Source: Azolla caroliniana (lineage: Eukaryota; Polypodiophyta). From it: a stretch of DNA of 64,000 nt. The translations under genes were made by a program, and so were the position numbers. The notes beneath the pieces are model-generated. The model did not search any database, had not been told where the DNA came from, and saw only the letters and a list, made by a program, of their open reading frames with translations. Every line of letters begins with the position of its first letter. Within the stretch, counting starts at the first letter, position 1. This document shows positions 10,501-20,936 of the stretch, one piece after another. The stretch covers positions 6,138,001 through 6,202,000 of the forward strand of contig JBHGNT010000005.1 in the NCBI GenBank assembly GCA_043228905.1. Reading direction: 5' to 3'.

Positions 10501-11986
10501 TCATGCTGGAAGTCTCACTAATCTTGCCAAATGCCCAGCTTCAACTGTTCAAATTTTAGGTGCTGAAAAGGCACTTTTCAGGTATAATATAGCTATTTTG
10601 TGCATTGGATAAGTTTGTGTACAGTGACCCAATGTTTATTTTTCCCATAAATCTGTGTTTATTTTTTATTGAAATCAAAATTTCCCTACGTTGGTCATGT
10701 AGCATGTCGTACTGAACAACTATCTACTTGTCACTTTAAGATATTAAGAATTCATTTTACTGTAATGATTCACTGTGACATAGTTCAGTGGTGTACCCTT
10801 TTATACATTTAATGTGTTTCTTACAAACCAATCTTTCTCCATTGAATGGAAACTTATGTCTGCAAAATGTTTGCTCGTCACTAAAGAACAACCACTCTTC
10901 TTTCCTCTGTCATGTAACATTTCTTTATACTAGTAGCTTTCAAATATTAAAGCAGTGTTTGCAAGTGAATTATATGCTTCGAAAGAAATGAATGCTATCC
11001 TTTTTTGTTATTCCCAGAGCCTTGAAAACAAAAGGCAATACACCTAAATATGGTCTCATTTTCCACTCATCCTTCATTGGAAAAGCAACCACTCGAAACA
11101 AAGGCCGTATTTCCCGCTACCTTGCCAACAAATGCTCTTTAGCTTCACGCATTGATTGCTTCTCAGGTTTTACTTTTTCTCTAGCTACCATCAATTCGAT
11201 ATATTTATTTCATGCTAACAATTCTTAGTTCATTATTACAAAATGCAGCTTATGATCACAAAATTTACTTTCTAAACCCTTCCTTTTTTATTTGTTGTTG
11301 CAGAGGTAAACTCTAGTATATTTGGAGAGAAGCTTCGTGGACAAGTTGAAGAAAGGTTGGATTTCTATGATAAAGGTATTGCACCACGCAAAAATATGGA
11401 TGTAATGAAGGAGGCTTTGGATGCTGCAACAAATGAAGCTCCTGAAGCAAATGGTTCTATTGCAAATGGTGGCCATCCTCAAGAGAGTAAGTTTATTAGT
11501 AATCTAAATAGATACTCTACTCTCTCCTTCTATTACACTTTTAGGTTACATGTTTCTCTGAAAGTTAAGAACCAAGGCCTTACTGGTCTACTTTTAGATT
11601 TTTGCAAATGTATATAACAGGAATGTAGAAAGGAGATAATGATAATATTGATTTTTTTCACTTTAGATGGTGGAAAGAAGAAAAAGAAGGCAAAAAGCGG
11701 TGATTTGGAGATAGATTCTGCAAATGGTGGAGAGGAAGCCAAGATTGATGAGTCTGCAAAGAAGAAAAAGAAAAAATCTAAAAACGAAGATGTAGAGATG
11801 GTATCACAAGACGAGTCGTCAAAGAAAAAGAAAAAGAAGAGGGATGATGTTTCTGATGTGGAATCAGACAAATCAGCAAAGAAGAAGAAAAAGGCTACTT
11901 CTGATAAGTCTGGTGATGAGGTTAGCACTCCAATAGAGAAGAAAAGTGCGAAGAAGAAGAAGAAGGGTGTTAGTTCTGAGGATTGA
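7588..11986 (+). CDS. NOP56: NOP56, box C/D snoRNP core protein
   Basis: Nine exons with GT-AG borders and consistent phase: 7588-7605, 7765-7966, 8710-8924, 9371-9528, 10033-10220, 10329-10581, 11018-11166, 11304-11486 and 11667-11986, giving 561 residues. The N-terminal NOP5NT domain begins [21 protein letters not shown] region lies at about 160-215 ([29 protein letters not shown]) and the Nop RNA-binding domain at about 262-400, with [16 protein letters not shown] and the signature GAEKALF. A Lys-rich tail from about 455 (repeated KKKKK with acidic spacers) is typical of NOP56 and distinguishes it from PRP31. It acts in the nucleolus with NOP58, fibrillarin and the 15.5K protein in rRNA 2'-O-methylation. 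The first coding exon is only 18 bases (MADAGQ) and is not part of the conserved fold; a start inside unspliced intron 1, in frame just upstream of exon 2, is also possible. Confidence 0.95.
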
Positions 11987-12147
11987 ATGAAAATGAGTGC
12001 ATGAAGGAATGCTTTTATATGCCTCAGTGTTCTTTTATGTGATATTGGTGGGCATTTACTGAAGCTTTTTTGATGTTTGCTTCATTTGCCAAAAAGCATT
12101 GTTTGGAGTCTTCTTGCCTACTCCTACATAACTCTTCAACTAACTCT

Positions 12148-12430
12148 ACTTCAAAATATTTGTTTCGGTTTTTAAGGTTCATGTGTAAGTGCCAGGCTGC
12201 CAATCAATCCTCTTTCATGGTACTTCAAAATATTTGTTTCGGTTTTAAAGGTTCATGTGTAAGTGCCAAGCTTCCAATCCTCTTTCATTATACTTCAAAA
12301 TATTTGTGTCGGTTTTTAATGTTCACGTGTAAGTGACAAGCTTCCAACCTCTTTCATGATACTTCAAAATATTTGTTTCAGTTTTCAATGTTCACATTTA
12401 AAGGTCAAGCTGCCAATCCTGTGGCCTTGG
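12148..12430. repeat. four-copy tandem repeat of about 70 bp in the NOP56 3' flank
   Basis: Units start with acttcaaaatatttg at 12148, 12222, 12292 and 12361 (periods 74, 70 and 69), and a partial fifth motif lies near 12437. It starts about 160 bases after the NOP56 stop, so it may lie in the 3' UTR. Divergence between units is moderate. Confidence 0.85.
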
Positions 12431-12439
12431 TCATTCAAA

Positions 12440-13169
12440 TATTTGTGTAGGCATATAATGCTTCTTGCTCTTTTGAAAGTCTCGTCATCTCTCCTTACAT
12501 TGGTTTTTTTGTCAATAATTTTCGAGAAAATATTTTGGCCAACAAATGTTTTCTACTTGATCATCAAGGAGTATTTTACCTGAGCTGAATATTTGAATTT
12601 ATGCTGTGGGTGTTAAATACTGTCAAAATGTTCTGAGCGTATGGACTTATTAGTTGATCGTTGAAGTTAAATATTCGAAGGAATACCGTGGATGTCAAAT
12701 GCTCTCAAAATGTTTGATCTCAAGTGTGCATGGACATTTTAACTACATAGTCATAGTGTAGCTTAATTGTAGGGTTTGTATTGTTTGGCCAATAATTCTA
12801 ATTCTCATAGTTGAGCTGTCATCAAACTTCATGCCTCCACTAGGAATGAATTAACCGGTTTTAGTTGGGGATAGACACACCTTCTTATTGCAGTGTTTCG
12901 CTTAGTGGAATGTACGTTTTGATACAAAAACTTTTGCATCTCGAAACATACTATTCAAAAGATTTGTGAATGCCTTCGTATGGGTAGTGTTTTGTCGGTG
13001 GGACCTAGTTTTTGATACACAAGATTTGAAATATGTAAGAAACTGTCCCATGGTTTGGAAGTTTGTAATGGAGAAAAACTTTGTTTCTTAAAATGGTTGT
13101 TTTTTGGCAATAAAACAAAACTAAGTTTCCTTTTATAGAAATTAGTATATTCAATCGAAATAATACATG
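12440..13169. other. intergenic AT-rich stretch
   Basis: No supported gene, RNA or repeat seen between the tandem repeat and the tRNA gene. Confidence 0.4.
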
Positions 13170-13252
13170 GCTGGTTTGCCCGAGTGGTTAAGGGGGGCGA
13201 CTTAAGATCGCCTGCACTCAAGTGCGCGTGGGTTCGAACCCCACAGCCAGCA
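13170..13252 (+). tRNA. tRNA-Leu(UAA): tRNA-Leu (anticodon UAA)
   Basis: An 83-base cloverleaf. The acceptor stem GCTGGTT pairs with AGCCAGC (one G-U pair). The D-arm contains CGAGTGGTTAAG, the anticodon stem is GGCGA/TCGCC with loop CTTAAGA (anticodon TAA in DNA), a type II variable arm has GCAC/GTGC, and the T-arm is GTGGG TTCGAAC CCCAC with discriminator A. There is no intron, and the sequence does not resemble the intron-containing plastid trnL-UAA, so it is nuclear. No run of four T residues follows within about 60 bases, which is unusual for a Pol III terminator. Confidence 0.95.
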
Positions 13253-14533
13253 GTATTAGATGCCAAATGTATATGATCATGACCAATGCACATGATTAGA
13301 TGTTATTTCCAAAATTCTGTTACCATTTGTGTAAGTTTTGTCCTTTCTCTTTATTATTGCATTGCAATGCCTTCTTCCCTTTTGGGCTCTCACTTTGAAC
13401 CCCTCGAGAGAAATAGGAAGCCTGGAAAGGTTTGTCTCTCACCCTTTACCTCCTCTTCTCATGTTTTCTTGTCTAAATATGCTCATGAATTAAATAATGT
13501 CTAACTTCTACATTTGTGTTCATGTATGAATCGTGCTAGGAGTATATGGTAGGACCGAAACTGGCATGTGAAATCACCGAGTTTTTGGTTAATACCATAC
13601 ATTCTCTTGAAGTAGTAGTACACTTCCTTGTCGATGATATAATTATATGCTAGATGTCCCACACCACGGGTAAACAAGTAGCTTTCTTGTGTGACTCGTG
13701 AGTATATTTGGAGCATTATGTCTTTTTAACATTGTTTCGGAGATGAGAATTAGGGAAGAAATTTAAGTCTTTTGATAGAAATTTGCTGAGTAAATTGGGA
13801 GTGTTATGTCTTTTCAACATTGTTTTGGCAATTAGAATGGATGAGCTCATTTTCTTGATGAATGCACTCATTATCGTTTTCTTTGAAAAACTCACCCATA
13901 TGAGGTAAAAAAGTAAATCTCATTTTACGATTACAATGGATCCACATTGTGGATGAGCTCATTTTCTCGATGAATGCACTTATTGTCTTTTTCTTTGAAA
14001 AACTCAGAATATATACCATGATATCGAAAACATTAAGCAAAATGGATTTAATGACATAACTTTGAACAGACAAATTTTGTTCGTATGTATGCACTTCCTT
14101 TTCTTTACAATTAGAACCTCCAAAGAACTTTTTTCTTTTTATCAATAATGATTTGATTTGGTTGTCATCACCTTAAAATGCATTCTTCGTTAGTGATTCG
14201 TTCCCTAGAGTTAGCAACAACCCTTCATTGTTAAATTGCTCAATATAGCTTTTTTGGGGGGGTTGCATATTTACGTCATTGTAGTGATGTATGCTTGGTT
14301 TTCATATTTTTCACAATGCTCATAACATTGCTTGGTATTTCTTTTTTCTCATCAATTTTTTGGATTGGAAGCACAACTTACCAACGTTGACGAAATTGAA
14401 TATGATAATTGAACGGAATTCATTGTCTTTGGTGAATTACCAAAGTGATATTGAAGCTTTGTGCTTTCTGTTTCATATTGTGGTACAAAATATGAATGTT
14501 GTTTCTTAGTTTGGTTATTCCAAGATAGCTCAC
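13253..14533. repeat. intergenic stretch with two local direct duplications
   Basis: A phrase containing gtgttatgtcttttcaacattgt occurs near 13710-13745 and again near 13798-13830. A second phrase (ggatgagctcattttc, then gatgaatgcact and ctttgaaaaactca) occurs at about 13838-13892 and again at about 13951-14006. No coding potential is seen. Confidence 0.55.
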
Positions 14534-15447
14534 TCAAGGTAGAGAAACAAATTCTCTAGACTTCCATTTTTGGTTGACATATTCACCACTTAATACATTG
14601 TTCAATCTAAAAAAATTGTACTTTCCCATTCCATCCGGCTTATTCGAGGCAAAGCTCCCTTCATACACATTTCCATCTCGATGACGCCATTCGCCACTTT
14701 GAAAGCTTCCAAGCTTCCATGTACCACAAAACTGTAAAAGGTGTACATGTTATCCAAACTAATTAATAAAGACCGCTTATTTCTTCTTACTATAGTGAGC
14801 CCTTTAAAATGCTAAACATTCTTGTGATATAAATACGTGAGATAATTTTAGTGTACTCATATACCTGGCTCATACTAGCATTGAAATAATATGTGCCATT
14901 TCCATCTTGTTTATCTTCAACCCAATCACCTTTATAAATGTCCCCATTTGAATACTTGTATGTTCCAAACCCATCTCTCTTTCCTACTTTCCAGAAGCCT
15001 GGTTAAACATCAACACACAATGTTAAGAACATATTGCATGTTCTCTAATACACGATGAAGATTGATCCTACATGTATGTATGTATACCTTCATAACAACT
15101 ATGATCTGGGTAATTCATGATCCCATGTCCTTCTCTTACATTTCCAACATATCCTCCCTCATAAGAAGCACCATTAGCAAATTTATAGAGACCTTGACCT
15201 TCTTTACTTCCCATGTTATATATGCCTTCAAATAAGTCTCCGTTTGTATATTTGGCAACGCCTTGCCCATGTGGAATATAATCAACAAGTTCTCCACTCC
15301 ACTCCTTTACAAAAGAAAGGCTCCAATTAATCACTTGTGCATATTATTCACAAAGATATGCGATTTTGTGTGTTTGTTATGAGTACATACCATAACACGT
15401 TCTTCTTCATCTTCGGTATTAAATTCATCATCATCATCCGATGCCAT
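14534..15447 (-). CDS. RSPH1: RSPH1-like radial spoke head protein with MORN repeats
   Basis: Four exons in phase: 15391-15447, 15088-15304, 14865-14998 and 14534-14731, giving 201 residues. After a short acidic N-terminus (MASDDDDEFN) come serial MORN motifs: HGQGVAKYTNGDLFEGIY, EGQGLYKFANGASYEGGY, EGHGIMNYPDHSCYEG, DGFGTYKYSNGDIYKGDW and DGNGTYYF. A terminal section contains CGTWKLG and NVYEGSFASNKPDGMGKYNF. This last part corresponds in order to the end of the RSPH1 MORN region (GTW, then KF-NK-P-G-GKYVF), which favours RSPH1 over phosphatidylinositol-phosphate kinases or junctophilins, which have MORN repeats in other contexts. RSPH1 sits in the head of radial spokes in motile cilia and flagella. 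The protein is shorter than animal RSPH1 because the acidic C-terminal tail is missing. In a plant it should be expressed in developing sperm. Confidence 0.8.
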
Positions 15448-16758
15448 AATTGGTCAAAACACTAATAAAAACCAATAGATCGTAATGCAATGTTTAGTTA
15501 TTTGCAACGAAGAAAAATATAACCTATACAAAAAGCAAACTAACCAAATACCATATATTACATGTACTTATTTTAACATAAGAAAAAGACAATTATACAA
15601 AAGAGAGAGAGTATTCAACTCATTTGCTGGACAAATGGGTATTGGCTTGCTTCTTATATTTAAATAAACAGCCTCAACTAAAGGATTTATGTATGCTCAT
15701 ATATATTTTTCTCATCCATAATGTTATTGAGGGGGCAAAGACACACATAATTATTTAGGGTTCAAGTTTTAGGATGTAAAATTAAGTCCAAATTAAGTTT
15801 ACTTGGTGCCTTAAATATTGTTCATTACGACCTTTTAAATTAGTGTGGGACATTTTTTTAACCTTCTAAGATGTAGACCAAGCTCCATCGATTCCTAATA
15901 TGAGTTAGTAAAGCTAAGTCACAACAAATTATTGTTAACTGTAACCACACCACACAACCATACTTAGTTGGTTAATTGATTGCCCTTGTTTCTCCATAGC
16001 CTCACTACATGTGATGTTATACTAGTGGGACATGGAACCAATCCTTCCTCTTGATATTCAAGCATCACCTTCATCCATGGAAGGCTTTTGACATTTGATC
16101 CAAGATACCTCCTTTGGTTGAGGACAAAGGCAACATATTTCCTAAAATGGGATGCAAGTTACCCATCTGGGATGGAATGGGATCATGCATGTAGACCACC
16201 ACACCCAATTAACAACTACAAATGGCATGTGATCATTTCGAATTCGCTATAACAAATCGCTCGATGAATCTCCTTCTACGAGATAATCAAACATGAATGC
16301 TCGAATCCTTGTTTGATTGATCGATGAAATTTAAAGAAATTGGAATTGAGGCTAAATGTTTTCATTGCTAGAGAGATATGATGGTCATGGATGAGGCAAG
16401 TGACCGATGACCGAGTGGTTCGAGGGTCGATACACTTCCATATTTTTTGCAACTTTGGCTCCATTGGAATGAACCCTAGGGGTGTGTATGATATGATACC
16501 TATGATAAAGAAAGGGAAGCCTTTCTTTTATCAAGAAGAACAATAAGAAGAAGAAGAAGAAGAGGGGAATTGTAAAAGACTGTAATCAATTCATGAAACA
16601 ACCCATTGAAAGAACACAAAGAAGAGTTCAAAGGAGAAAGGAGAAGTCTAGGGAAGTTGAGTTTCCATGGCGTGATCAATGAATTAAATTGCCATGAACC
16701 ATGAGAACAAAGATTAGAAATCATGGATGGATCTATTGATTGATTGATTGATTGATTG

Positions 16759-16790
<32 letters not shown>

Positions 16791-17743
16791 CCTGATTTTG
16801 TGTGTGTGAGAGAGAGGTGGGTGGGGGGAGAGGAGTATAATGTAAGAGAGTTAGTTAAGAGTTAGTTATAACGACCCAATTACTCCTTCCATATATATAT
16901 ATATATATGAGGAAATAATGGTTTTGTCTATTTCCTGAGATCCCCCCCCCCCCCCAACAAAAAAGAAAGGAAAACCAACAATTCTCATTCTTTTCCATGC
17001 ATATACACTTAAATTGTTTATTTCCCCAAATGCCCATGGATCACCTCGTAAATTCGGAACATGTTGATTAGTTATTGGTTATGTTTTAAGCACGATTATA
17101 TTCTATTTAAGGAAAACCCTTGAATGGAGTGCAATTCTTAAGCCATGTACTCTTCTACAAAAACAAGAAACTTGGAACGAGCAAAAACATATCTTCCTTA
17201 ACTTTATTGAATACATTGCATCTCTCCATTAACATGAGACTTATTGATTACCTGTAACTTGAAATTTTGAAGCAATATATATCTACTTAATGTCAATATG
17301 TGAGATGTTTTGTAGTACCGAACCATGCAAAATCGATATTTTTCTCCAAGTCGATCTCTAATAGCTAGAAAAACAACATTAGTTGATCCAACCAATTAGA
17401 TCATACTACATGTATTAGGACTAATACAATGTCATGTCTAGGTGGAGAGTGCATCAAAACAAGGTCTTTACTGACCACTTTCTTTTACATGATTTACATT
17501 TTAGTTTTTGTTACGATAGACAATAATGCATGCAATAAAACACTCCTTGAACATATTGATTAATAATACATAGCATTTGCAATGTTGTGACAATGAACCT
17601 TGCTTATTATCTTGACTTCTGAACTCAAGGACATCTCCATTATTCATTTCACAACCAAATACGTCATAACCCCCAATTATCTCAACTAGTGAAAAAATCT
17701 TTCAACTTGAGACAATGGCCATGTTAACCCAACCTAAGCAAAC
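15448..17743. other. intergenic stretch with microsatellites
   Basis: (GATT)n followed by (GA)n at about 16733-16790, (AT)n at about 16891-16909 and a C-run at about 16940-16955. No supported coding region was seen on either strand. Confidence 0.45.
17739..17743. repeat. target-site duplication CAAAC (left)
   Basis: CAAAC lies directly before the left LTR and is repeated at 24078-24082 directly after the right LTR, which fixes the element borders. Confidence 0.9.
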
Positions 17744-18162
17744 TGTTACCGGCCGGCAAGGAGTCCAAAATACGGAGTGAAGGAGTTAATTAAGTATGGT
17801 TGTAAATAAGCATAGTGTGGACGGACGGACTGGAAACGGTATGCCGTTCCAGATCCGGACGGATCCCGAATAGGTGCGATAGGCACCGTTTTGTACTACG
17901 GGCCGGAAACCTATTTAAAGGCCCGGACCCCATTGTAATCGCAGTGGATAATTAATAGAGCATATGGTGTTTATACTTCTGTGTTGATGTCCATTCTGTA
18001 CTTACTGTCATATCTTACGCGTGTAATTAACTAAAGCACTCTAATCGTGTAACCTACGTAAGTCGGTGTAATCGTTGAATCTTAATCCTATACCGTAATC
18101 ACCCTTTGGTGAAGTGTCTCCGTGACACCTTGTGTTAGGCCTTGTCCGGTCAGAGAATAACA
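17744..18162 (+). repeat. left LTR of the Gypsy-type element
   Basis: 419 bp, from tgttaccggccggc to aataaca. A TATA-like tatttaaa lies at 17912-17919. It differs from the right LTR at about three positions (for example near 17944 and 17992-17998). Confidence 0.95.
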
Positions 18163-18168
18163 CAGTTT

Positions 18169-18180
18169 TGGCGACCACGA
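18169..18180 (+). other. probable primer-binding site
   Basis: TGGCGACCACGA starts six bases after the left LTR and has the expected TGG start, complementary to a tRNA CCA end. I do not assign the tRNA species. Confidence 0.55.
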
Positions 18181-18213
18181 TTCCTGCTTTCTCGCAGCGA
18201 ACGACGGTAATGG

Positions 18214-19782
18214 ATGACTAGACCAACGCACGACCTGGTTACAGACCGAGCTCGACGCCTCGCCGAACAGCAAAGACGGCGTGAGACTTTCCAGCAAGCA
18301 GCGCACGAAATTCGCTCGGATCGTTCGTTCTCCAACGAGATCCGGAGAGTCGCGGAGGAATCTCTTCGGTTACAGCAAACTCGCGACCAGGACGACGGAA
18401 GCAGTCTAAGTAGTCTCCGGGAAACCGAACGCCTCCTCGAGGCGCTGGCAAGCGGAGAAAACGAGGCAGAAGCCTTTTCAGCCTACGAATCGGATTCCGA
18501 AGGGGGATACAACGTGCACACGAACTACCGGAGCAGCAACGATACCCCCGGCGGCCCGGAGCACGACGGGTCAGATACCGTGCCGACTCCAGAACCGGAA
18601 CCGCTCAACCAGGGCTATCCGGAACCGCAAACGGAAGCCGTCAACCCACCAACACCGGAAGTGGAAGAAGCAAAGCCACCGACACCAACGAAAGAGCCGG
18701 CAAAGGTACCGGAAGAAGAGCCGGAAAAGGAACCGGAAAAAGCACCGGCACAAGAACCGGAAGTGGAACCGGAGAGAAAACCGGAAAGATATCAACAAAC
18801 GCCACTAAACCGCGGCCTAATACTGGACGACGACATGCCGTTCCAATACTCAAAGTATCGCGACGATCCGGACGTGGAAGCGCATGTTCATGACTTCGAG
18901 CAGACATGGGAAGCAAATCACACGTCCCAGCGAATGACACCGGAGGAAGAAGAACGCTTGAAGATAGCGGAATTCGGAGTCACGTTGGAGGGACCAGCGA
19001 CACGATGGCGGCGGACGCAGGACCCGGCGACCATCACAACCTTTGCAGAATTAAAAGCAAAATTCTTGCATTTTTTCCACAAGGAGGTCGACCAGACGAC
19101 AATGGTGGGCCTGTTTTATACGATCCGACAGGAGGCAGGGGAAAGCATTCCCCAATTCGTCATCCGTTTCCAACGAATGCATAGCCAGCTTGCCCGTGCA
19201 CCCCCGGAGGAGGAATTACGGACGATATTTTTAAACGCACTCCGGGAACCGTTACGCACGGTGTGTACGGTGATCGACTTTCGAGGATGCACCATCGACC
19301 AGGTCATTGACCGGGTCAGAGAAATGGAAAAGTCAAGCTCATGGCTTACGCTGGGAACACTGCAACGGGTGTTACCCACCGAGGAAGATCTCCGGTTCCG
19401 GCAGGCAATTCAATGCACAATCTGCTTGAATGCCGGACACTCGGCAGTGGAGTGCACCATGCGAACCCAGTGTGTGATTTATCAATCCAAGAGTCATACA
19501 ACGGACCGGTGCGAGTATAACCTGTTAAACCGACAAGCACCACCCGTCCGACGGATCGAGCCAAGAAGCAGCCGAGACGAAGATGACGATCGTTGGCAAA
19601 GAATGAACCGGTACCCACCGGCACAGGATGTCCGGTACGGAGACAGGCAAGAGAATGATGGCCGGTACGGGAATCGGCGTGATAACTACGACCGGTATGA
19701 GCGATCGGACCGTTATCGGGAGCCCAACAGACGACACGAGCAATACGACAGAGACCATTCCCCTGGTTACCGAAGGCACTAG
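18214..19782 (+). CDS. Gypsy-type gag polyprotein
   Basis: 522 residues ending at a UAG. The N-terminal 190 residues are charged and rich in Pro/Glu (PEPEPLNQ, EKEPEKAPAQEPE). A retrotransposon gag core follows at about 205-385 (AEFGVTLEGPATRWRR, FAELKAKFLHFF, QFVIRFQRMHSQL). A CCHC zinc knuckle CTICLNAGHSAVEC lies at about 406-419. A second knuckle-like motif, CVIYQSKSHTTDRC, has Tyr where the second Cys should be. The C-terminus is Arg/Asp/Tyr-rich (RYGDRQENDGRYGNRR), as in nucleocapsids. ATG at 18214 is preceded by an overlapping four-codon uORF (18210-18221). The frame stays open past the UAG into protease, so the expressed product may be longer if the stop is read through. Confidence 0.88.
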   Translation: MTRPTHDLVTDRARRLAEQQRRRETFQQAAHEIRSDRSFSNEIRRVAEESLRLQQTRDQDDGSSLSSLRETERLLEALASGENEAEAFSAYESDSEGGYNVHTNYRSSNDTPGGPEHDGSDTVPTPEPEPLNQGYPEPQTEAVNPPTPEVEEAKPPTPTKEPAKVPEEEPEKEPEKAPAQEPEVEPERKPERYQQTPLNRGLILDDDMPFQYSKYRDDPDVEAHVHDFEQTWEANHTSQRMTPEEEERLKIAEFGVTLEGPATRWRRTQDPATITTFAELKAKFLHFFHKEVDQTTMVGLFYTIRQEAGESIPQFVIRFQRMHSQLARAPPEEELRTIFLNALREPLRTVCTVIDFRGCTIDQVIDRVREMEKSSSWLTLGTLQRVLPTEEDLRFRQAIQCTICLNAGHSAVECTMRTQCVIYQSKSHTTDRCEYNLLNRQAPPVRRIEPRSSRDEDDDRWQRMNRYPPAQDVRYGDRQENDGRYGNRRDNYDRYERSDRYREPNRRHEQYDRDHSPGYRRH

Positions 19783-20676
19783 GAGGACTACGGCCGATTT
19801 TACGATCCACCACGACCGGACTACCGAAATAAAAATAAGAATAATAAGAAACGTAATTTCAAGAAAGGTGGTCACACTAGGGACCCGGAACAGGGAACCC
19901 CAAGGAGCCAACCGGCACAGAACGCACCACTCACTACGGGACCGACTCTGGATACCAGCAAAGCTGAATCCAGCAATACCCGTAAAGAGTACTGCTATTA
20001 CTGCAGGCAGGAAGGCCACTACAGTAACCAGTGCCCGGCAAAGAGCTACGATAAACGACCAACAGTTAATATGGTGGTTCCGGAAGTGGCGGATTTACAG
20101 CAAGTAACCACACGGTCGAAAGGCATGGCCAAAGAGTGGGAAACACAAGAGGCCATACGAAAACAGGCGACGGAATGGGTGAAGGAAGCCAATGACAGGA
20201 ATGTCGCGGACGCGGAACGGCAAAAGGCTAATACCATAGGGAGTGCCGGCGGTAGCCACCCAGAAAACGAGACCTGGCAAGCACTGCAAGAATGTCAGAT
20301 CACGTTGCCATTAGGAAGACTCTTACAGCTCGTGCCGCGATTTACGGAAGGGCTAAAAACGGTCATGATAGACGGTATAGCCCCACCGGCACCAGTCCTT
20401 TTCTCGAATCCGGAGGAGGGACCGACGGTGGTGGACACAAGTAGTCCGGTGATTACAGCTATTGTCAAAGGGCACGAACTTCCTGGCACAGTAATCGATG
20501 GAGGTTCCGGGGTGAACGTAATAAGCCTCCGCACGTGTGATGCCTTGGGTATACATGAATGGGAGCCATGTCCGTTCTGGCTACGGATGGCGGATACGAG
20601 CTCTGTACGGCCGACGGGCTTAATACGGAAATTGGAAGTCACCATAGGAGCGAAAAGGTACGAAGTGGGCATTTAA
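19783..20676 (+). CDS. in-frame continuation of gag: zinc knuckle and retropepsin-like protease
   Basis: Same reading frame as gag with no further stop until 20676. A complete CCHC knuckle CYYCRQEGHYSNQC lies at 19993-20034. The protease active-site region reads VIDGGSGVNVIS at about 20494-20530, where family members have D-S/T-G; here the triad position is DGGSG, with a Gly in place of the usual Ser/Thr after Asp. A first internal ATG is at 20071 (MVVPEVADLQ). Without readthrough, only initiation at an internal ATG would make it. The frame ends within the protease fold, consistent with a short protease domain and no fused RT. Confidence 0.75.
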   Translation, partial: EDYGRFYDPPRPDYRNKNKNNKKRNFKKGGHTRDPEQGTPRSQPAQNAPLTTGPTLDTSKAESSNTRKEYCYYCRQEGHYSNQCPAKSYDKRPTVNMVVPEVADLQQVTTRSKGMAKEWETQEAIRKQATEWVKEANDRNVADAERQKANTIGSAGGSHPENETWQALQECQITLPLGRLLQLVPRFTEGLKTVMIDGIAPPAPVLFSNPEEGPTVVDTSSPVITAIVKGHELPGTVIDGGSGVNVISLRTCDALGIHEWEPCPFWLRMADTSSVRPTGLIRKLEVTIGAKRYEVGI

Positions 20677-20870
20677 GAGCCGCCACGCTACTTAATACTA
20701 AATTGGTACACGACGTGTGCATGCTCGAAAAAGGCGCCAAAACGCACAAAGAAGAAGAAGAACGCATGGAGACCTTTTCATTTCGCGAGCCAAGAAGCAC
20801 AGAAGCACCAAGGCGGTGGAAGCTTACCAAACGCGAACTTGCACTCAGAGAACCTCCACGTTCGGAACGC

Positions 20871-20936
20871 TCTCTCTCTCGCTCTCACTCTCATCACCAC
20901 TCTACCTCGCCATCTTTCCTCGACCTCGAAGCAGAC
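20871..20936 (+). promoter_or_regulatory. pyrimidine-rich leader ending in CAG just before the ORF2 start
   Basis: A long CT-rich run (about 20871-20925) is followed by gcag at 20931-20934 and the ATG at 20937. This is the layout of a plant 3' splice site or of a captured host 5' UTR. Either would allow ORF2 to be made from its own message. Confidence 0.4.

Noticed and set aside
7967-11303. Intronic box C/D snoRNAs in NOP56 (as in animals)
   Set aside because: No paired C (RTGATGA) and D (CTGA) boxes with terminal stems were seen in the introns by eye; a dedicated search could change this.
11533-11928. Minus-strand Phe/Ser-rich frame of 131 codons
   Set aside because: Antisense of the NOP56 Lys-rich tail.
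13170-13252. Plastid-derived trnL-UAA insertion
   Set aside because: The plastid gene has an intron and a different sequence; this one is intronless with nuclear-type stems.
19628-20107. 159-codon plus-strand frame overlapping the gag end
   Set aside because: Different frame from gag-protease, Thr/Arg-rich, and fully explained by the overlapping in-frame knuckle-protease sequence.
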